Of a stretch of DNA of 64,000 bases, positions 6,649-15,946 are shown piece after piece. How positions within the stretch are numbered: the stretch's first letter is position 1; every line of letters starts with the position of its first letter. The notes beneath the pieces are model-generated. The model ran no database searches and was not told where the DNA came from. It saw nothing but the letters and a program-made list of their open reading frames with translations. The position numbers and the translations under genes were made by a program. The DNA is from Mesohalobacter salilacus (lineage in GTDB: Bacteria; Bacteroidota; Bacteroidia; Flavobacteriales; Flavobacteriaceae). Location of the stretch: the NCBI GenBank assembly GCA_003931895.1, contig RRZV01000032.1:1-64000 (forward strand), written 5' to 3'.

Positions 6649-7590
6649 TTAAATCAAGCCTCTTCCAATTTTATTCAATCTATTTTCATTTTTGTATTGC
6701 TTCACAATTTTATCTAAAAGGCCATTAATGAAATTACTGCTTTTTGGCGTAGAATAGTCTTTGGCTATTTCAATATATTCATTTATGCTTACTTTAACTG
6801 GAATACTAGGAAATCTACTGAACTCACAACATGCCATAATCAGCATAATATAGTCTAAACTTGCAATTCTATCTTTATCCCAATTTTGGGTGTTTTTTAC
6901 AATATCATTACTGAATTCATCTTCGTTTAATAAGCTTTTTTGAAGTAGAAGCAAAGCAAATTCGTGATCGTCATCATTTTTAAATAAGTCAGGAAATTTT
7001 AAATCTTTTGCTTGATATGGGATGAATTTTAAAAAACGAACAATATTAGTGTTCACAATTGGCAGGTCATCAATCCAAGTTAATTTTTTATCTTCGTAAT
7101 ATTCATAAAGTTTGTCATTTGGGGCGATAACGTCTTGGTAAAGATTAATAATAAATGTTTTGTCATTATCGAAAGATCGGGTGTCGCTCTTAAGGTATGA
7201 TTTATACAACTCACTTGAGATTATTTCATCCCAAATTAAAGCTGGGTACTCATCATCAAAGTCCCATATATTTAATTTTCTTTGGTCGTTTATCTTTTTT
7301 AGCTGTTTTGAGTTTATTAATTTTTGCAGAAGCAAATTATCTACAAACTTGAGGTTTGGAGACTTATCTTCTTTTGTTGCTAAATGTTTCTTTTGACTTT
7401 TATTGTAATAAATTTTTGCGCGTTGGTGAATGCTTATCAACAAATTGAGATTGATTATAAATAAATCAAACATGTCTTGCATACTTTGTTTGAGAAATTT
7501 TTCCTCATTGTTTAAACTTTCCTTATTGCTATGTTTTGAAGCATAAATGCTTTGCATAACTTTGGTACGAATATGTCTTCTGGTCAACAT
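6649..7590 (-). CDS. nusB: Transcription antitermination factor NusB (long Bacteroidota form)
   Basis: 313 aa, about twice the length of the E. coli protein, which is normal in Bacteroidota because of a long N-terminal helical extension. The start MLTRRHIRTKVMQSIYA matches NusB, and the C-terminal half (about 190-300) has the conserved DYIMLIMACCEF, SINEYIEIAKDYS and FINGLLDKI segments. NusB binds boxA RNA with S10 in rRNA antitermination. First gene of the operon with the DUF1573 lipoprotein and yajC. Confidence 0.93.
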   Translation of the reverse strand: MLTRRHIRTKVMQSIYASKHSNKESLNNEEKFLKQSMQDMFDLFIINLNLLISIHQRAKIYYNKSQKKHLATKEDKSPNLKFVDNLLLQKLINSKQLKKINDQRKLNIWDFDDEYPALIWDEIISSELYKSYLKSDTRSFDNDKTFIINLYQDVIAPNDKLYEYYEDKKLTWIDDLPIVNTNIVRFLKFIPYQAKDLKFPDLFKNDDDHEFALLLLQKSLLNEDEFSNDIVKNTQNWDKDRIASLDYIMLIMACCEFSRFPSIPVKVSINEYIEIAKDYSTPKSSNFINGLLDKIVKQYKNENRLNKIGRGLI

Positions 7591-7691
7591 TTGTAAAGAA
7601 CATTAAATTTGAGTTCAAAATTAATTTTTTTTATCTAAATCCATTGATTTCATTTATATATTATACATTAGTTTTACAAAAAGCTTTAAAA

Positions 7692-8366
7692 ATGAAGAAA
7701 ATTTATACAGTTATAGTTTGTTTCAGTTTTATAATCTCGAGTTGCAAAACCGATAAGAAAAACTCAACTAATGTTAATAAAGAAACTCAGACACAAAACA
7801 TTTCAGATGATCAAAGGTTATTAAATTCTATACAAGAGGCTTATAATTTTTCAAAGTTTAAGAAAGAAAAGCAAGTTAAGTTCAATGTGAAATTGAGCGT
7901 GTCAGACACAATTTTATATAACGGTTTTTTGATTTTAAAACCAAACACTCCTGAAATTAGGGTTTTAGGTTCACAAATTGATACCATATTAAATGCAAAC
8001 TCAATAGAATCTGACTTTCATAAAACTTTATTTTTTATTGCTGAAAGTTATGCCTTACCATTTTGGTTAAAACCTGATACTTTTCAAAAAGAATCTAAAA
8101 ATGATAGTTTAGTAACCTCTGATTTTACATCTCATTTAACTAATTCTCATTTTAAAATTTCAACTCATCCAACCACTCATATTATAGAAAAAATAGCTTA
8201 TAAAACTGATATTAAAAATAAACCCTTTAATGAAGGGAAGTTGTATTATGACAAATATATCACTGTTAATCGCATACCTGTTGCCATGAAATGGTATTTA
8301 GAAGTAAATCAACAAGTTTCAGCTAGAGTAGAAATATCTAGAATAAGTTATCCTGATAAATTTTAG
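7692..8366 (+). CDS. Conserved lipoprotein, unknown function
   Basis: About 224 aa from the ATG at 7692, which gives the lipoprotein signal MKKIYTVIVCFSF ending in ISSC. An upstream in-frame ATG at 7644 adds 16 residues that fit a signal peptide poorly. The mature protein alternates beta strands with polar stretches and has no motif I can assign; the general look (paired strands, final KWYLEVN segment) recalls Bacteroidota proteins of the DUF6503 kind, but I am unsure. It stands alone, divergent from nusB and convergent with murB. Confidence 0.7.
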   Translation: MKKIYTVIVCFSFIISSCKTDKKNSTNVNKETQTQNISDDQRLLNSIQEAYNFSKFKKEKQVKFNVKLSVSDTILYNGFLILKPNTPEIRVLGSQIDTILNANSIESDFHKTLFFIAESYALPFWLKPDTFQKESKNDSLVTSDFTSHLTNSHFKISTHPTTHIIEKIAYKTDIKNKPFNEGKLYYDKYITVNRIPVAMKWYLEVNQQVSARVEISRISYPDKF

Positions 8367-8388
8367 TCTTAATCTTTGATTGTATAGA

Positions 8389-9402
8389 TTAAATAATGTT
8401 CACTTCAGCTTCTAAATCAATTCCAAAGTTTTGTTTGACTGTATCTTGAACTTTTTTAGAAAGGTTTAAAATATCTTGACCGCTAGCACTTCCATAATTG
8501 ACTAAAACAAGGGCTTGTTTTTTGTGAACACCTGCATCAGCTTTGCGATATCCCTTTAAACCACTTTGGTCAATGAGCCATCCCGCAGGAATTTTGATCA
8601 GGTTTTCATCAATTTTGTACGATGGTATATTAGGATGTTGTTGTTTTAGAGCTTGATATTTTGATACTGCAATAATAGGGTTTTTAAAAAAACTTCCTGA
8701 ATTACCTAGCTCTTTTGGGTCTGGCAATTTAGACTGTCTTATCTTGATAACAGCCCTGGAAATATCTCTCGGTCTAAGCTTGTCAATTTTTAAATTTTTT
8801 AGCTCATCTTTAATCGCTCCGTATTCAGTTTTTAAGTGATGGTTTTTAGTCGTAAGCTTGAAGCGGACTTTTGTGATGATATACTGGCCTTTTAGCTCAT
8901 TTTTAAATATTGATTGACGGTAACCAAATTTGCAATCTTCTTTTAAAAATGTTTTTTTATCTAAAGTCTGACGATGTATGGCTTCGCAGGATACAAATAC
9001 ATCTTTTAGCTCAACACCATAGGCTCCAATATTTTGGATTGGAGAGGTGCCTACATTTCCGGGTATAAGCGATAGATTTTCTAATCCACCCAAGCCATTA
9101 TCTAAAGTCCAACACACAAACTCATGCCAATTTTCACCTGCTTCTACGTCAACTATAGCTTGGTTATCATTATGCTCAACAATCCTTTTACCTTTTGTAT
9201 TGATATGCAGAACTGTTTTTGAAACATCTTGGGTTAAAAGCATATTGCTGCCTCCTCCAATTACAAATATCTCCTCGGTATAGAAGCGTTTAAGTACATG
9301 TTTTAATTCCTCAAAACTTTCAACACCTATAAATTGCTTGGCTTTAACATCAATACCAAATGTGTTGTAGTCTTTTAGAGAAAAATTAGTTTGTAATCTC
9401 AT
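8389..9402 (-). CDS. murB: UDP-N-acetylmuramate dehydrogenase
   Basis: 337-aa cytoplasmic flavoenzyme that reduces UDP-GlcNAc-enolpyruvate to UDP-MurNAc in peptidoglycan synthesis. It begins with the MurB signature NFSLKDYNTFGID. The FAD-binding region has VIGGGSNMLL (about 47-56) and SLIPGNVGTSPIQNIGAYG (about 112-130). GNSGSFFKNP (about 232-241) contains the catalytic serine. The C-terminal substrate domain has PAGWLIDQSGLKG. The length fits the type I enzyme. Its ATG directly follows the stop codon of the upstream aminotransferase gene, so the two are co-transcribed. Confidence 0.96.
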   Translation of the reverse strand: MRLQTNFSLKDYNTFGIDVKAKQFIGVESFEELKHVLKRFYTEEIFVIGGGSNMLLTQDVSKTVLHINTKGKRIVEHNDNQAIVDVEAGENWHEFVCWTLDNGLGGLENLSLIPGNVGTSPIQNIGAYGVELKDVFVSCEAIHRQTLDKKTFLKEDCKFGYRQSIFKNELKGQYIITKVRFKLTTKNHHLKTEYGAIKDELKNLKIDKLRPRDISRAVIKIRQSKLPDPKELGNSGSFFKNPIIAVSKYQALKQQHPNIPSYKIDENLIKIPAGWLIDQSGLKGYRKADAGVHKKQALVLVNYGSASGQDILNLSKKVQDTVKQNFGIDLEAEVNII

Positions 9403-10593
9403 CTATGCATTGTATTGCTTAAGGGCTTTTTCGAGTATATTAATAGACCGTTTTAAAGCTTTATCCTCAAGCACGTAAGCTAATCTAATTTGATTTAGTC
9501 CAGTATTTGGTGTGGAATAAAACCCAGAAGCCGGAGCCACCATAATGGTTTCGCCATCATCTTCAAAATCCTCAAGAAGCCATTGTGCAAATTTCTCTGT
9601 ATCATCAACAGGAAGTTGAGCCACACAATAAAATGCTCCTCTGGGTTCAGCAACTTTAACACCTTCAATTTGTTTAAGACCCTCAACTAAAATATTTCGT
9701 CTATGGGTATATTCTGCATTAACATCTTCAAAGTAAGAAACATCAACATCTAGTGCAGCTTCACTAGCTATTTGAGCTAAAGTTGGCGGACTTAATCGCG
9801 CTTGTGCAAATTTCATAGCGGTTTTTATAACCTCCTTATTCTTACTGACTAAGCAACCAATTCTAGCACCACACATCGAAAAGCGTTTAGAAACAGAATC
9901 TACCATAATAGCATGATTTTTTAAGCGCTCGACATTCATTATTGAATAGTGCTTAGCGCCGTCATAAGTAAATTCACGGTAGACTTCATCAGCTATGACA
10001 AAAATGTCATGTTTCAAAGCTAAATCAGCTATAGCTTCAATTTCATCTTTGGTATATAAATAACCTGTTGGGTTACCAGGATTACACAAAAGAATAGCTT
10101 TAGTTTTTGAAGTGATTTGGGCTTCAAAATCAGATACCGGTGGTAAGGCGAAATTATCGTCAAGTTTAGACGTAACAGGTTTAACATTAACACCGTATGC
10201 AGTTGAAAATCCGTTATAATTGGCATAAAAAGGCTCTGGGATGATAATTTCATCGCCAAAATCAGTAATGCTTCCCATAGCGAAAGATAAGGCTTCGCTA
10301 CCACCTGTACTCACTATGATTTCTGATAAGTCAATATTTATGTTGTTTTTTCCATAGTATTGAACAAGTTTATGGAGATAACTTTCAAACCCTTGAGACG
10401 GACTGTAAGATAAAATATCAATATTCATATGCTTGACAGCATCTAAAGCCTTCTTTGGGGTTTTAATATCTGGCTGACCGATATTTAGGTAATATATATG
10501 TTTTCCGGCTTTAATGGCAGTATCTGCATAAGGTTGAAGTTTTCGTATTGGTGAAGGCGGCATAGCCTGGCCTTTATTAGATATTTTTGGCAT
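9403..10593 (-). CDS. Pyridoxal-phosphate aminotransferase, aspartate/aromatic class I
   Basis: 396-aa fold-type I aminotransferase. It has the N-terminal IRKLQPYADTAIKAG, the cofactor-loop STGGSEALSFAM (about 91-102), LLCNPGNPTGYLY (about 168-180), the Asp of ADEVYREF, and the Schiff-base lysine in VDSVSKRFSMCGARIG (about 232-247). It should transaminate aspartate or related amino acids with 2-oxoglutarate; the exact substrate is not decidable here. First gene of a two-gene unit with murB. Confidence 0.9.
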   Translation of the reverse strand: MPKISNKGQAMPPSPIRKLQPYADTAIKAGKHIYYLNIGQPDIKTPKKALDAVKHMNIDILSYSPSQGFESYLHKLVQYYGKNNINIDLSEIIVSTGGSEALSFAMGSITDFGDEIIIPEPFYANYNGFSTAYGVNVKPVTSKLDDNFALPPVSDFEAQITSKTKAILLCNPGNPTGYLYTKDEIEAIADLALKHDIFVIADEVYREFTYDGAKHYSIMNVERLKNHAIMVDSVSKRFSMCGARIGCLVSKNKEVIKTAMKFAQARLSPPTLAQIASEAALDVDVSYFEDVNAEYTHRRNILVEGLKQIEGVKVAEPRGAFYCVAQLPVDDTEKFAQWLLEDFEDDGETIMVAPASGFYSTPNTGLNQIRLAYVLEDKALKRSINILEKALKQYNA

Positions 10594-10672
10594 AATAAAA
10601 ATTTTATAATTGCGAATTTATGGCTTTAATTTTGATGTTTTAAATTTTTTAAAAAATTTGTATATTACAAGT

Positions 10673-12004
10673 ATGTTAAAGTTAATAAAACTGGTATCTC
10701 TTTTCTTTTTTATTTGTGGATATCAATCCAAAGCACAAGATGTTGGTTTTGAATTTCATAGAGAAAATAAACGATCGTATAAAATCAATTTTGTCAATTT
10801 TAATAATTTAATAATTGTAAAGACTAAATTAAATGGACAACCAATGAATTTTTTATTGGATACAGGGGTTGATAAAACGGTTTTATTTGGTTTAAAAGAC
10901 AGGAATAAAATCGTAAAAAAAACCTCACAAAAAATTATTATAAAAGGAGTCTCTGGCCAGTATAAAACTTATGCTTACAAAGTAGAAAACAACTTGCTAG
11001 AGCTTCATAAATTTAAAGATAAATCTCATGATGTTTATGTAATATTTGATGCTAATTTTAATTTATCAGATAAAATAGGCTACCCAATTCAGGGTATATT
11101 AGGTTACGATTTTTTCAAAAATCACATTGTAAGAATTAATTATATACGTGACTTTGTAAAAGTATATAACCCTAAATATTTTAATAAATCTCTAAAATCT
11201 TATGATGCTTTTGATATGAGAATACACAAGAATAAGCCCTACATACAAGCTGCTCTCAAGCAAACAAAAGAGTGGCAAGACTATGTTTTTTTGTTGGATA
11301 CGGGCTCAGGAGATGCTATTTGGGTAAAACAACATGGTGACATTGACATACCACCCCAAAATTTTGCTGATATTTTAGGATACGGCTTTTCTGATATTAT
11401 AAAAGGAATAAGAGCTAAAGCCAAAGCCTTTGAAATAGGATCAACTACATTAAAATCGCCCAAAATTGCTTATCCTGATTCACTTTCTTATCAGGGTGTA
11501 AGTTTTACCTCAAAAAGCGGTATTATAGGCTCAGAAATTATGCGTCGATTTCATTGGTATTTTGATTATGAAAATAATAAGGTTTACATTAAACCCAACG
11601 CCGACCTTAATGAAGATTTTAATTACGATATGAGCGGCCTTGTTTTAAAATATGATGGTTTTCAAAGCATAGCGTTTTATAATAATATATTTCCAAACGT
11701 TAAAGTTCAAAATGATAACTCAGAAGGTTATAATAAAATCAATAATTCTCAGGAAATTCTTATTAAGCTCAGACCTATACTAAAAGTAGGAGCTGTAAGG
11801 CATAATTCATCAGCTTTTGAAGCCGGTTTTGTAGAAGATGATGTGATATTGGAAATCAATGGCCGTAAAAGTCATAAATATGATTTACAAGAAATCATGA
11901 AAATCTTAAGCTCTGAAGAAGGAAGAGAGATTAAATTTACAATAGAAAGAGGAGGAAGGGTTTACGAAAAATCTTTAACCTTAAAGAGTCGTCTTTCAGA
12001 ATAA
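10673..12004 (+). CDS. Secreted retropepsin-like aspartyl protease with PDZ domain
   Basis: 443 aa from the ATG at 10673, which opens a signal peptide (MLKLIKLVSLFFFICGYQSKA); an upstream ATG at 10610 adds 21 residues. Two pepsin-like catalytic motifs are visible, FLLDTGVDKT and FLLDTGSGD, one in each half, each followed by a hydrophobic G-[IL]-[IL]-G-type segment (GILGYDFF, GIIGSEIM). The single chain therefore contains two retropepsin-like lobes. A C-terminal PDZ domain (about 365-440, with SAFEAGFVEDDVILEING) should bind substrate tails. It likely acts in the periplasm. The family is common in Bacteroidota and poorly characterised. Confidence 0.85.
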   Translation: MLKLIKLVSLFFFICGYQSKAQDVGFEFHRENKRSYKINFVNFNNLIIVKTKLNGQPMNFLLDTGVDKTVLFGLKDRNKIVKKTSQKIIIKGVSGQYKTYAYKVENNLLELHKFKDKSHDVYVIFDANFNLSDKIGYPIQGILGYDFFKNHIVRINYIRDFVKVYNPKYFNKSLKSYDAFDMRIHKNKPYIQAALKQTKEWQDYVFLLDTGSGDAIWVKQHGDIDIPPQNFADILGYGFSDIIKGIRAKAKAFEIGSTTLKSPKIAYPDSLSYQGVSFTSKSGIIGSEIMRRFHWYFDYENNKVYIKPNADLNEDFNYDMSGLVLKYDGFQSIAFYNNIFPNVKVQNDNSEGYNKINNSQEILIKLRPILKVGAVRHNSSAFEAGFVEDDVILEINGRKSHKYDLQEIMKILSSEEGREIKFTIERGGRVYEKSLTLKSRLSE

Positions 12005-12006
12005 TT

Positions 12007-12387
12007 TTAGGGTTTAGGCAACACTCTGCCTTTTAATGATAAGGTATAAACACTTGGTTCGCCATCTGAAAAAATTGTTATCGTTTTTCTTATAGGTCCC
12101 TCATCATTAGTATCATAAATTACTATTAATTTGCCTTTTTGGTTTTTTAAAATTAAGCTGTCTGTTAACTTAAATGTTAGGCTTCTCGAGTTAGATTTTA
12201 CACTGTTAATCAACAAGTCTGACTTACCATTATTAGTAAAATTAAACTCACATTCAGCATATTCACCGTATTTAAGTGTCCCGTAATTACATACAGTATT
12301 ATCAAACACTAAACTTCCCTTGTCTTGAGCCATAGAGAACACAAAAGCAAGCAGAAGAGAACTGACTAAAATATATTTAAGTTTCAT
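12007..12387 (-). CDS. DUF1573 domain protein, secreted
   Basis: 126-aa protein with a cleavable signal peptide (MKLKYILVSSLLLAFVFSMA) followed by one DUF1573 immunoglobulin-like domain (NYGTLKYGEYAECEFNFTNNGKSDLLI). It lacks the lipobox and the CGC motif of the paralogue at 6114-6599. It overlaps nothing and converges on the aspartyl protease gene. A good TATATTTG promoter element lies 10 nt upstream of the ATG, so the leader is very short. Function unknown. Confidence 0.8.
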   Translation of the reverse strand: MKLKYILVSSLLLAFVFSMAQDKGSLVFDNTVCNYGTLKYGEYAECEFNFTNNGKSDLLINSVKSNSRSLTFKLTDSLILKNQKGKLIVIYDTNDEGPIRKTITIFSDGEPSVYTLSLKGRVLPKP

Positions 12388-12397
12388 AATTTAATGT

Positions 12398-12405
12398 CAA
12401 ATATA
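12398..12405 (-). promoter_or_regulatory. TAnnTTTG promoter of the DUF1573 gene
   Basis: Minus strand TATATTTG, with a TTTTG box 19 nt further upstream as a candidate -33 element. The predicted transcript starts only about 5 nt before the ATG. Confidence 0.55.
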
Positions 12406-12477
12406 GCTTTAAATTTTTCAAAATCAAAATCTGTAATATTATCATACAATTAAGTTAACAATTATCGTGCTAATCTG

Positions 12478-12485
12478 TATTTTTG
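12478..12485 (+). promoter_or_regulatory. TAnnTTTG promoter of valS
   Basis: TATTTTTG, 20 nt upstream of the valS ATG. No clear -33 TTG box is seen. Confidence 0.5.
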
Positions 12486-12505
12486 CAACTTAAAATAAAT
12501 AATTT

Positions 12506-15154
12506 ATGGGCATCACATCGTCTTATCAGCCTCTAGAAGTTGAACAGAAGTGGTATAAATACTGGATGAAACACAATTTTTTTCATTCAGAAATTAATGA
12601 AAAACCTTCATATACTATTGTTATTCCACCACCAAACGTTACCGGCGTTTTGCACATGGGGCATATGCTCAACAACACCATTCAAGATGTTTTGATAAGA
12701 CGAGCCAGACTCAAAGGATATAACGCTTGTTGGGTTCCAGGGACTGATCACGCTTCCATAGCTACTGAAGCTAAAGTAGTAGCAAAGCTCAAAAATGAAG
12801 GCATTCAAAAATCTGACTTAAGTCGAGATGAATTTTTAAAACACGCCTGGGACTGGACACACGATTACGGTGGTCAAATTTTAGCTCAGCTGAAACGCCT
12901 AGGGGCTTCATGTGATTGGGATCGCCTTAAGTTTACGATGGATGATGACATGTACCAATCGGTTATTCAAGTGTTTGTCTATTTATACGAAAAAGATCTG
13001 ATTTACAAAGGCTACCGAATGGTGAATTGGGATCCTGAAGCCAAAACAACACTTTCTGACGAAGAGGTCATCTATGAAGAGCAACAAGGTTTATTATATT
13101 ATGTGAAATACCCCGTAGTTGGTAGTGATGAAGTTTTGCAAATTGCCACAACACGTCCAGAAACTATTTTTGGTGACACAGCCATTTGTATCAATCCTAA
13201 TGACGAACGTTTTACTCATTTAAAAGGAAGGAAAGCCATTGTGCCAATAGTTAACCGCGAGATACCAATCATTTTTGATGAGTACGTGGATATGGAATTT
13301 GGAACAGGTTGCCTAAAAATAACGCCAGCTCATGATGAAAATGACAAGATTATAGGAGAGAAGCATAATCTAGAAATTATAGATATTTTTAATGATGATG
13401 CTACACTAAATGCTCACGGTCTAGATTATCAGGGTCAAGATCGATTTGTGGCCAGAAAAACATTTAGTAATACTTTAAAAGCAGAAGGATTTTTAATCAA
13501 AACTGAAAATTATACCAATAAAATTGGCCTTTCAGAACGTACCAAAGCAGTTATAGAACCTAGGCTTTCTGAACAATGGTTTTTAAAAATGAAAGATTTA
13601 GCCAAGCCAGCTTTAGAAGCCGTCATGAAAGATGAAACCGTTAAACTATTTCCTTCTAAATTTAAAAACACCTATAAACATTGGCTCGAAAATGTGAGAG
13701 ATTGGAATATTTCACGTCAATTGTGGTGGGGTCATCAAATTCCAGCCTACTATTTAAAAAACACTGAAGGTATAGATCGATCAAAGTTTGTTGTTGCTAA
13801 AACCATAGACGATGCTGTGAAATTTGCTCAAGACAAATTTGACAACTCAAAACTTACAAAAAATGATTTAATACAAGATGAAGACAGTTTAGATACTTGG
13901 TTTTCATCTTGGTTATGGCCCATTTCTGTATTTGATGGCATAAGACATCCTGAAAACGAAGAGTTTAAATATTACTACCCAACCAAAGATTTAGTAACTG
14001 GTCCAGATATTTTATTCTTTTGGGTGGCTAGAATGATTATGGCAGGGTATGAATTTGCTGATCAAAAACCTTTTGATAGTGTTTATTTAACCGGTTTGGT
14101 TAGAGATAAACAAGGTCGAAAGATGTCAAAATCTCTCGGTAATTCACCAGATGCCATTGGTTTAATAGAAGAGTTTGGAGCAGATGGCGTACGCGTAGGT
14201 TTGTTATTGAGCAGTGCAGCAGGTAACGACTTGTTGTTTGACGAAGCACTTTGCCAACAAGGAAAATCTTTTGCCAATAAAATTTGGAACGCCTATCGCT
14301 TAATTGAATCTTGGGAAGTCGATGATAGTTTGGGGCAACCAGAAGCAGCTAAAATTGGACTCAATTGGTATTTAAATAAATTTCAAAAATGTCTTCATGA
14401 GATAGAAGACCATTACTCAAAATACAGAATTTCAGACGTGTTGATGAGTTGTTACAAACTGGTTTGGAATGACTTTTGTTCCTGGCTTTTAGAAATATTA
14501 AAACCTGCATACCAGCAACCTATTGATGCTAAAACAAAAGCCACTTGTATTCAATTATTTGAAGATAACCTTAAAATTTTGCATCCATTTATGCCGTTTA
14601 TTACTGAAGAATTATGGCAGAGCATAAAACAACGAAATGCTGAAGAGGCCTTAATTATTTCACAATGGCCTAAACAAAAATCTTTTGATAAAAGTATAAT
14701 TAAAAGCTTTGATTTATCGGCTGAAGTTATAACTCAGGTGCGTTCAATACGAAAATCAAAAAATATACCTTTTAAAACCTCAATTGATTTAAAAATAGAA
14801 AACAAAGAAAACTTTTCAGACAGTTTTGACTGCGTGATAAAGAAATTAGGACATATAGACAACTTAAGTTACGTTAAAGAACAACAAGATGCCGCATTAT
14901 CTTTTAGTGTAAAATCTAATGTTTATTATATTCCTGTAGAAGGTTCGATTGATATTGAAGCTGAAAAAGAAAAAATCCAAAAAGATTTAGACTACTATCA
15001 AGGGTTTTTAAAATCGGTTGACAAAAAGTTGTCTAATAAGCGTTTTGTAGATAACGCACCTGAACAAGTTGTCAATAAAGAAAAACAAAAACAGGCTGAT
15101 GCTTTAGCTAAAATTGAAACCTTAAAAGAAAGTCTTCAGAATCTACAAAATTAG
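12506..15154 (+). CDS. valS: Valyl-tRNA synthetase
   Basis: 882-aa class I aminoacyl-tRNA synthetase that charges tRNA-Val. The HIGH motif appears as HMGHM (about 51-55) after the PPPNVTGVL segment, and the KMSKS loop as RKMSKSLGNSPD (about 538-549). The CP1 editing domain lies between (about 190-340, with TTRPETIFGDTA), and the anticodon-binding helical domain starts near 590. The C-terminal 70 residues form a coiled coil (IEAEKEKIQKDL onwards), as usual for ValRS. Single gene with its own promoter. Confidence 0.97.
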   Translation: MGITSSYQPLEVEQKWYKYWMKHNFFHSEINEKPSYTIVIPPPNVTGVLHMGHMLNNTIQDVLIRRARLKGYNACWVPGTDHASIATEAKVVAKLKNEGIQKSDLSRDEFLKHAWDWTHDYGGQILAQLKRLGASCDWDRLKFTMDDDMYQSVIQVFVYLYEKDLIYKGYRMVNWDPEAKTTLSDEEVIYEEQQGLLYYVKYPVVGSDEVLQIATTRPETIFGDTAICINPNDERFTHLKGRKAIVPIVNREIPIIFDEYVDMEFGTGCLKITPAHDENDKIIGEKHNLEIIDIFNDDATLNAHGLDYQGQDRFVARKTFSNTLKAEGFLIKTENYTNKIGLSERTKAVIEPRLSEQWFLKMKDLAKPALEAVMKDETVKLFPSKFKNTYKHWLENVRDWNISRQLWWGHQIPAYYLKNTEGIDRSKFVVAKTIDDAVKFAQDKFDNSKLTKNDLIQDEDSLDTWFSSWLWPISVFDGIRHPENEEFKYYYPTKDLVTGPDILFFWVARMIMAGYEFADQKPFDSVYLTGLVRDKQGRKMSKSLGNSPDAIGLIEEFGADGVRVGLLLSSAAGNDLLFDEALCQQGKSFANKIWNAYRLIESWEVDDSLGQPEAAKIGLNWYLNKFQKCLHEIEDHYSKYRISDVLMSCYKLVWNDFCSWLLEILKPAYQQPIDAKTKATCIQLFEDNLKILHPFMPFITEELWQSIKQRNAEEALIISQWPKQKSFDKSIIKSFDLSAEVITQVRSIRKSKNIPFKTSIDLKIENKENFSDSFDCVIKKLGHIDNLSYVKEQQDAALSFSVKSNVYYIPVEGSIDIEAEKEKIQKDLDYYQGFLKSVDKKLSNKRFVDNAPEQVVNKEKQKQADALAKIETLKESLQNLQN

Positions 15155-15192
15155 TTTGAAGTATAGAATTTATTGAAACTTAAATTAAGTTT

Positions 15193-15213
15193 GAATAAGA
15201 CTTTATTCTTTTC
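15193..15213 (+). terminator. Weak hairpin terminator after valS
   Basis: Stem GAATAA/TTATTC (15193-15198 with 15203-15208), 4-nt loop, followed by TTTTC, 38 nt after the valS stop. It is A/U-rich and short, so weak. A palindrome AAACTTAAATTAAGTTT immediately precedes it. Confidence 0.35.
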
Positions 15214-15287
15214 ATTTAAAAAATGTATTAAACAGAAAATAGAGTTGCTTTTTTAAATATTTCACTAATTAAACATGGTAAAAAAAA

Positions 15288-15597
15288 CAAGCCTATAAGC
15301 CGGATTCTGTTTCCACCGAAGTGAACTCTTATCATTTATCTAGCCCCAATATTACTATCGGGATCAAGCTACCAACCCTCCAAGATCAAGCGTGCCGCTT
15401 TCAAGCCTTGGTTTACATGGTATTGCACCGCATAGAGTTTACCTGATTTCACTACAGCCTAACTGTACTTGCTTTCTGTTGCACTGGTCCAATCCCAATT
15501 ATTTATCAGGATGACGGGCGTTACCCGCTATGCTGCACTATGGTGTCCGGACTTTCCTCCCATGACGGTAAATGTCAGGACGATAAGACGGCTTGTT
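15288..15597 (-). ncRNA. rnpB: RNase P RNA component
   Basis: Catalytic RNA of ribonuclease P, which matures tRNA 5' ends. On the minus strand it has the conserved 5' core GGGAGGAAAGTCCGGAC (around 15542-15563) and the matching 3' core with ACAGAATCCGGCTTATAG (around 15293-15312). AACAAGCC near the 5' end pairs with GGCTTGTT near the 3' end to form P1. An eight-base U tract on the minus strand (15280-15287) ends it. The ends are estimated to a few bases. The gene follows a small membrane-protein gene by about 18 nt on the same strand, and no TAnnTTTG element lies at its 5' end. Confidence 0.93.
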
Positions 15598-15615
15598 TTA
15601 TGGTGAAGAAATATT

Positions 15616-15792
15616 TTAAGCCGATTCTTGCTCTTGTTCTTCCTTACGTTTTTTATTTTCTTTTAAGCGTTCTATTAATGATCCGCCGATCCAATACGGT
15701 AATATTGCTGTTAAGAAAATTAATAGCCAAAACCCTATAGTAAGGATGCTTAAAAACATAATAAAGCCAAGAAACTGATCAAACTCAAACAT
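15616..15792 (-). CDS. Small membrane protein upstream of rnpB
   Basis: 58 aa from the ATG at 15792 (MFEFDQFLGFIMF); a longer reading would use a TTG. One long hydrophobic stretch, perhaps two helices (about 8-40), is followed by a charged tail rich in Lys, Glu and Arg that resembles a coiled coil. No known domain. A perfect TATATTTG element sits 18 nt upstream of the ATG. Because rnpB follows 18 nt downstream with no promoter of its own, this gene may be the first part of the rnpB precursor transcript. Confidence 0.65.
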   Translation of the reverse strand: MFEFDQFLGFIMFLSILTIGFWLLIFLTAILPYWIGGSLIERLKENKKRKEEQEQESA

Positions 15793-15810
15793 GATTGCTA
15801 AAATTTGATA

Positions 15811-15818
15811 CAAATATA
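15811..15818 (-). promoter_or_regulatory. TAnnTTTG promoter for the small membrane protein and perhaps rnpB
   Basis: Minus strand TATATTTG; the transcript start would lie about 13 nt before the ATG at 15792. It is the only good promoter element seen upstream of rnpB. Confidence 0.55.
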
Positions 15819-15919
15819 AGTTTTTTTAATAAATATCAAGCTTTTACCAGCTCACAAAATTTCTATTTTTTCAAACTTATATTTTTGTGAACATTCCTAA
15901 GTTTTAAGTTGACTTTAGT

Positions 15920-15927
15920 TAAATTTG
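15920..15927 (+). promoter_or_regulatory. TAnnTTTG promoter of fumC
   Basis: TAAATTTG, 19 nt upstream of the fumC ATG. A -33 box is not clear. Confidence 0.5.
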
Positions 15928-15946
15928 TGAAACAAAATATAACCAT

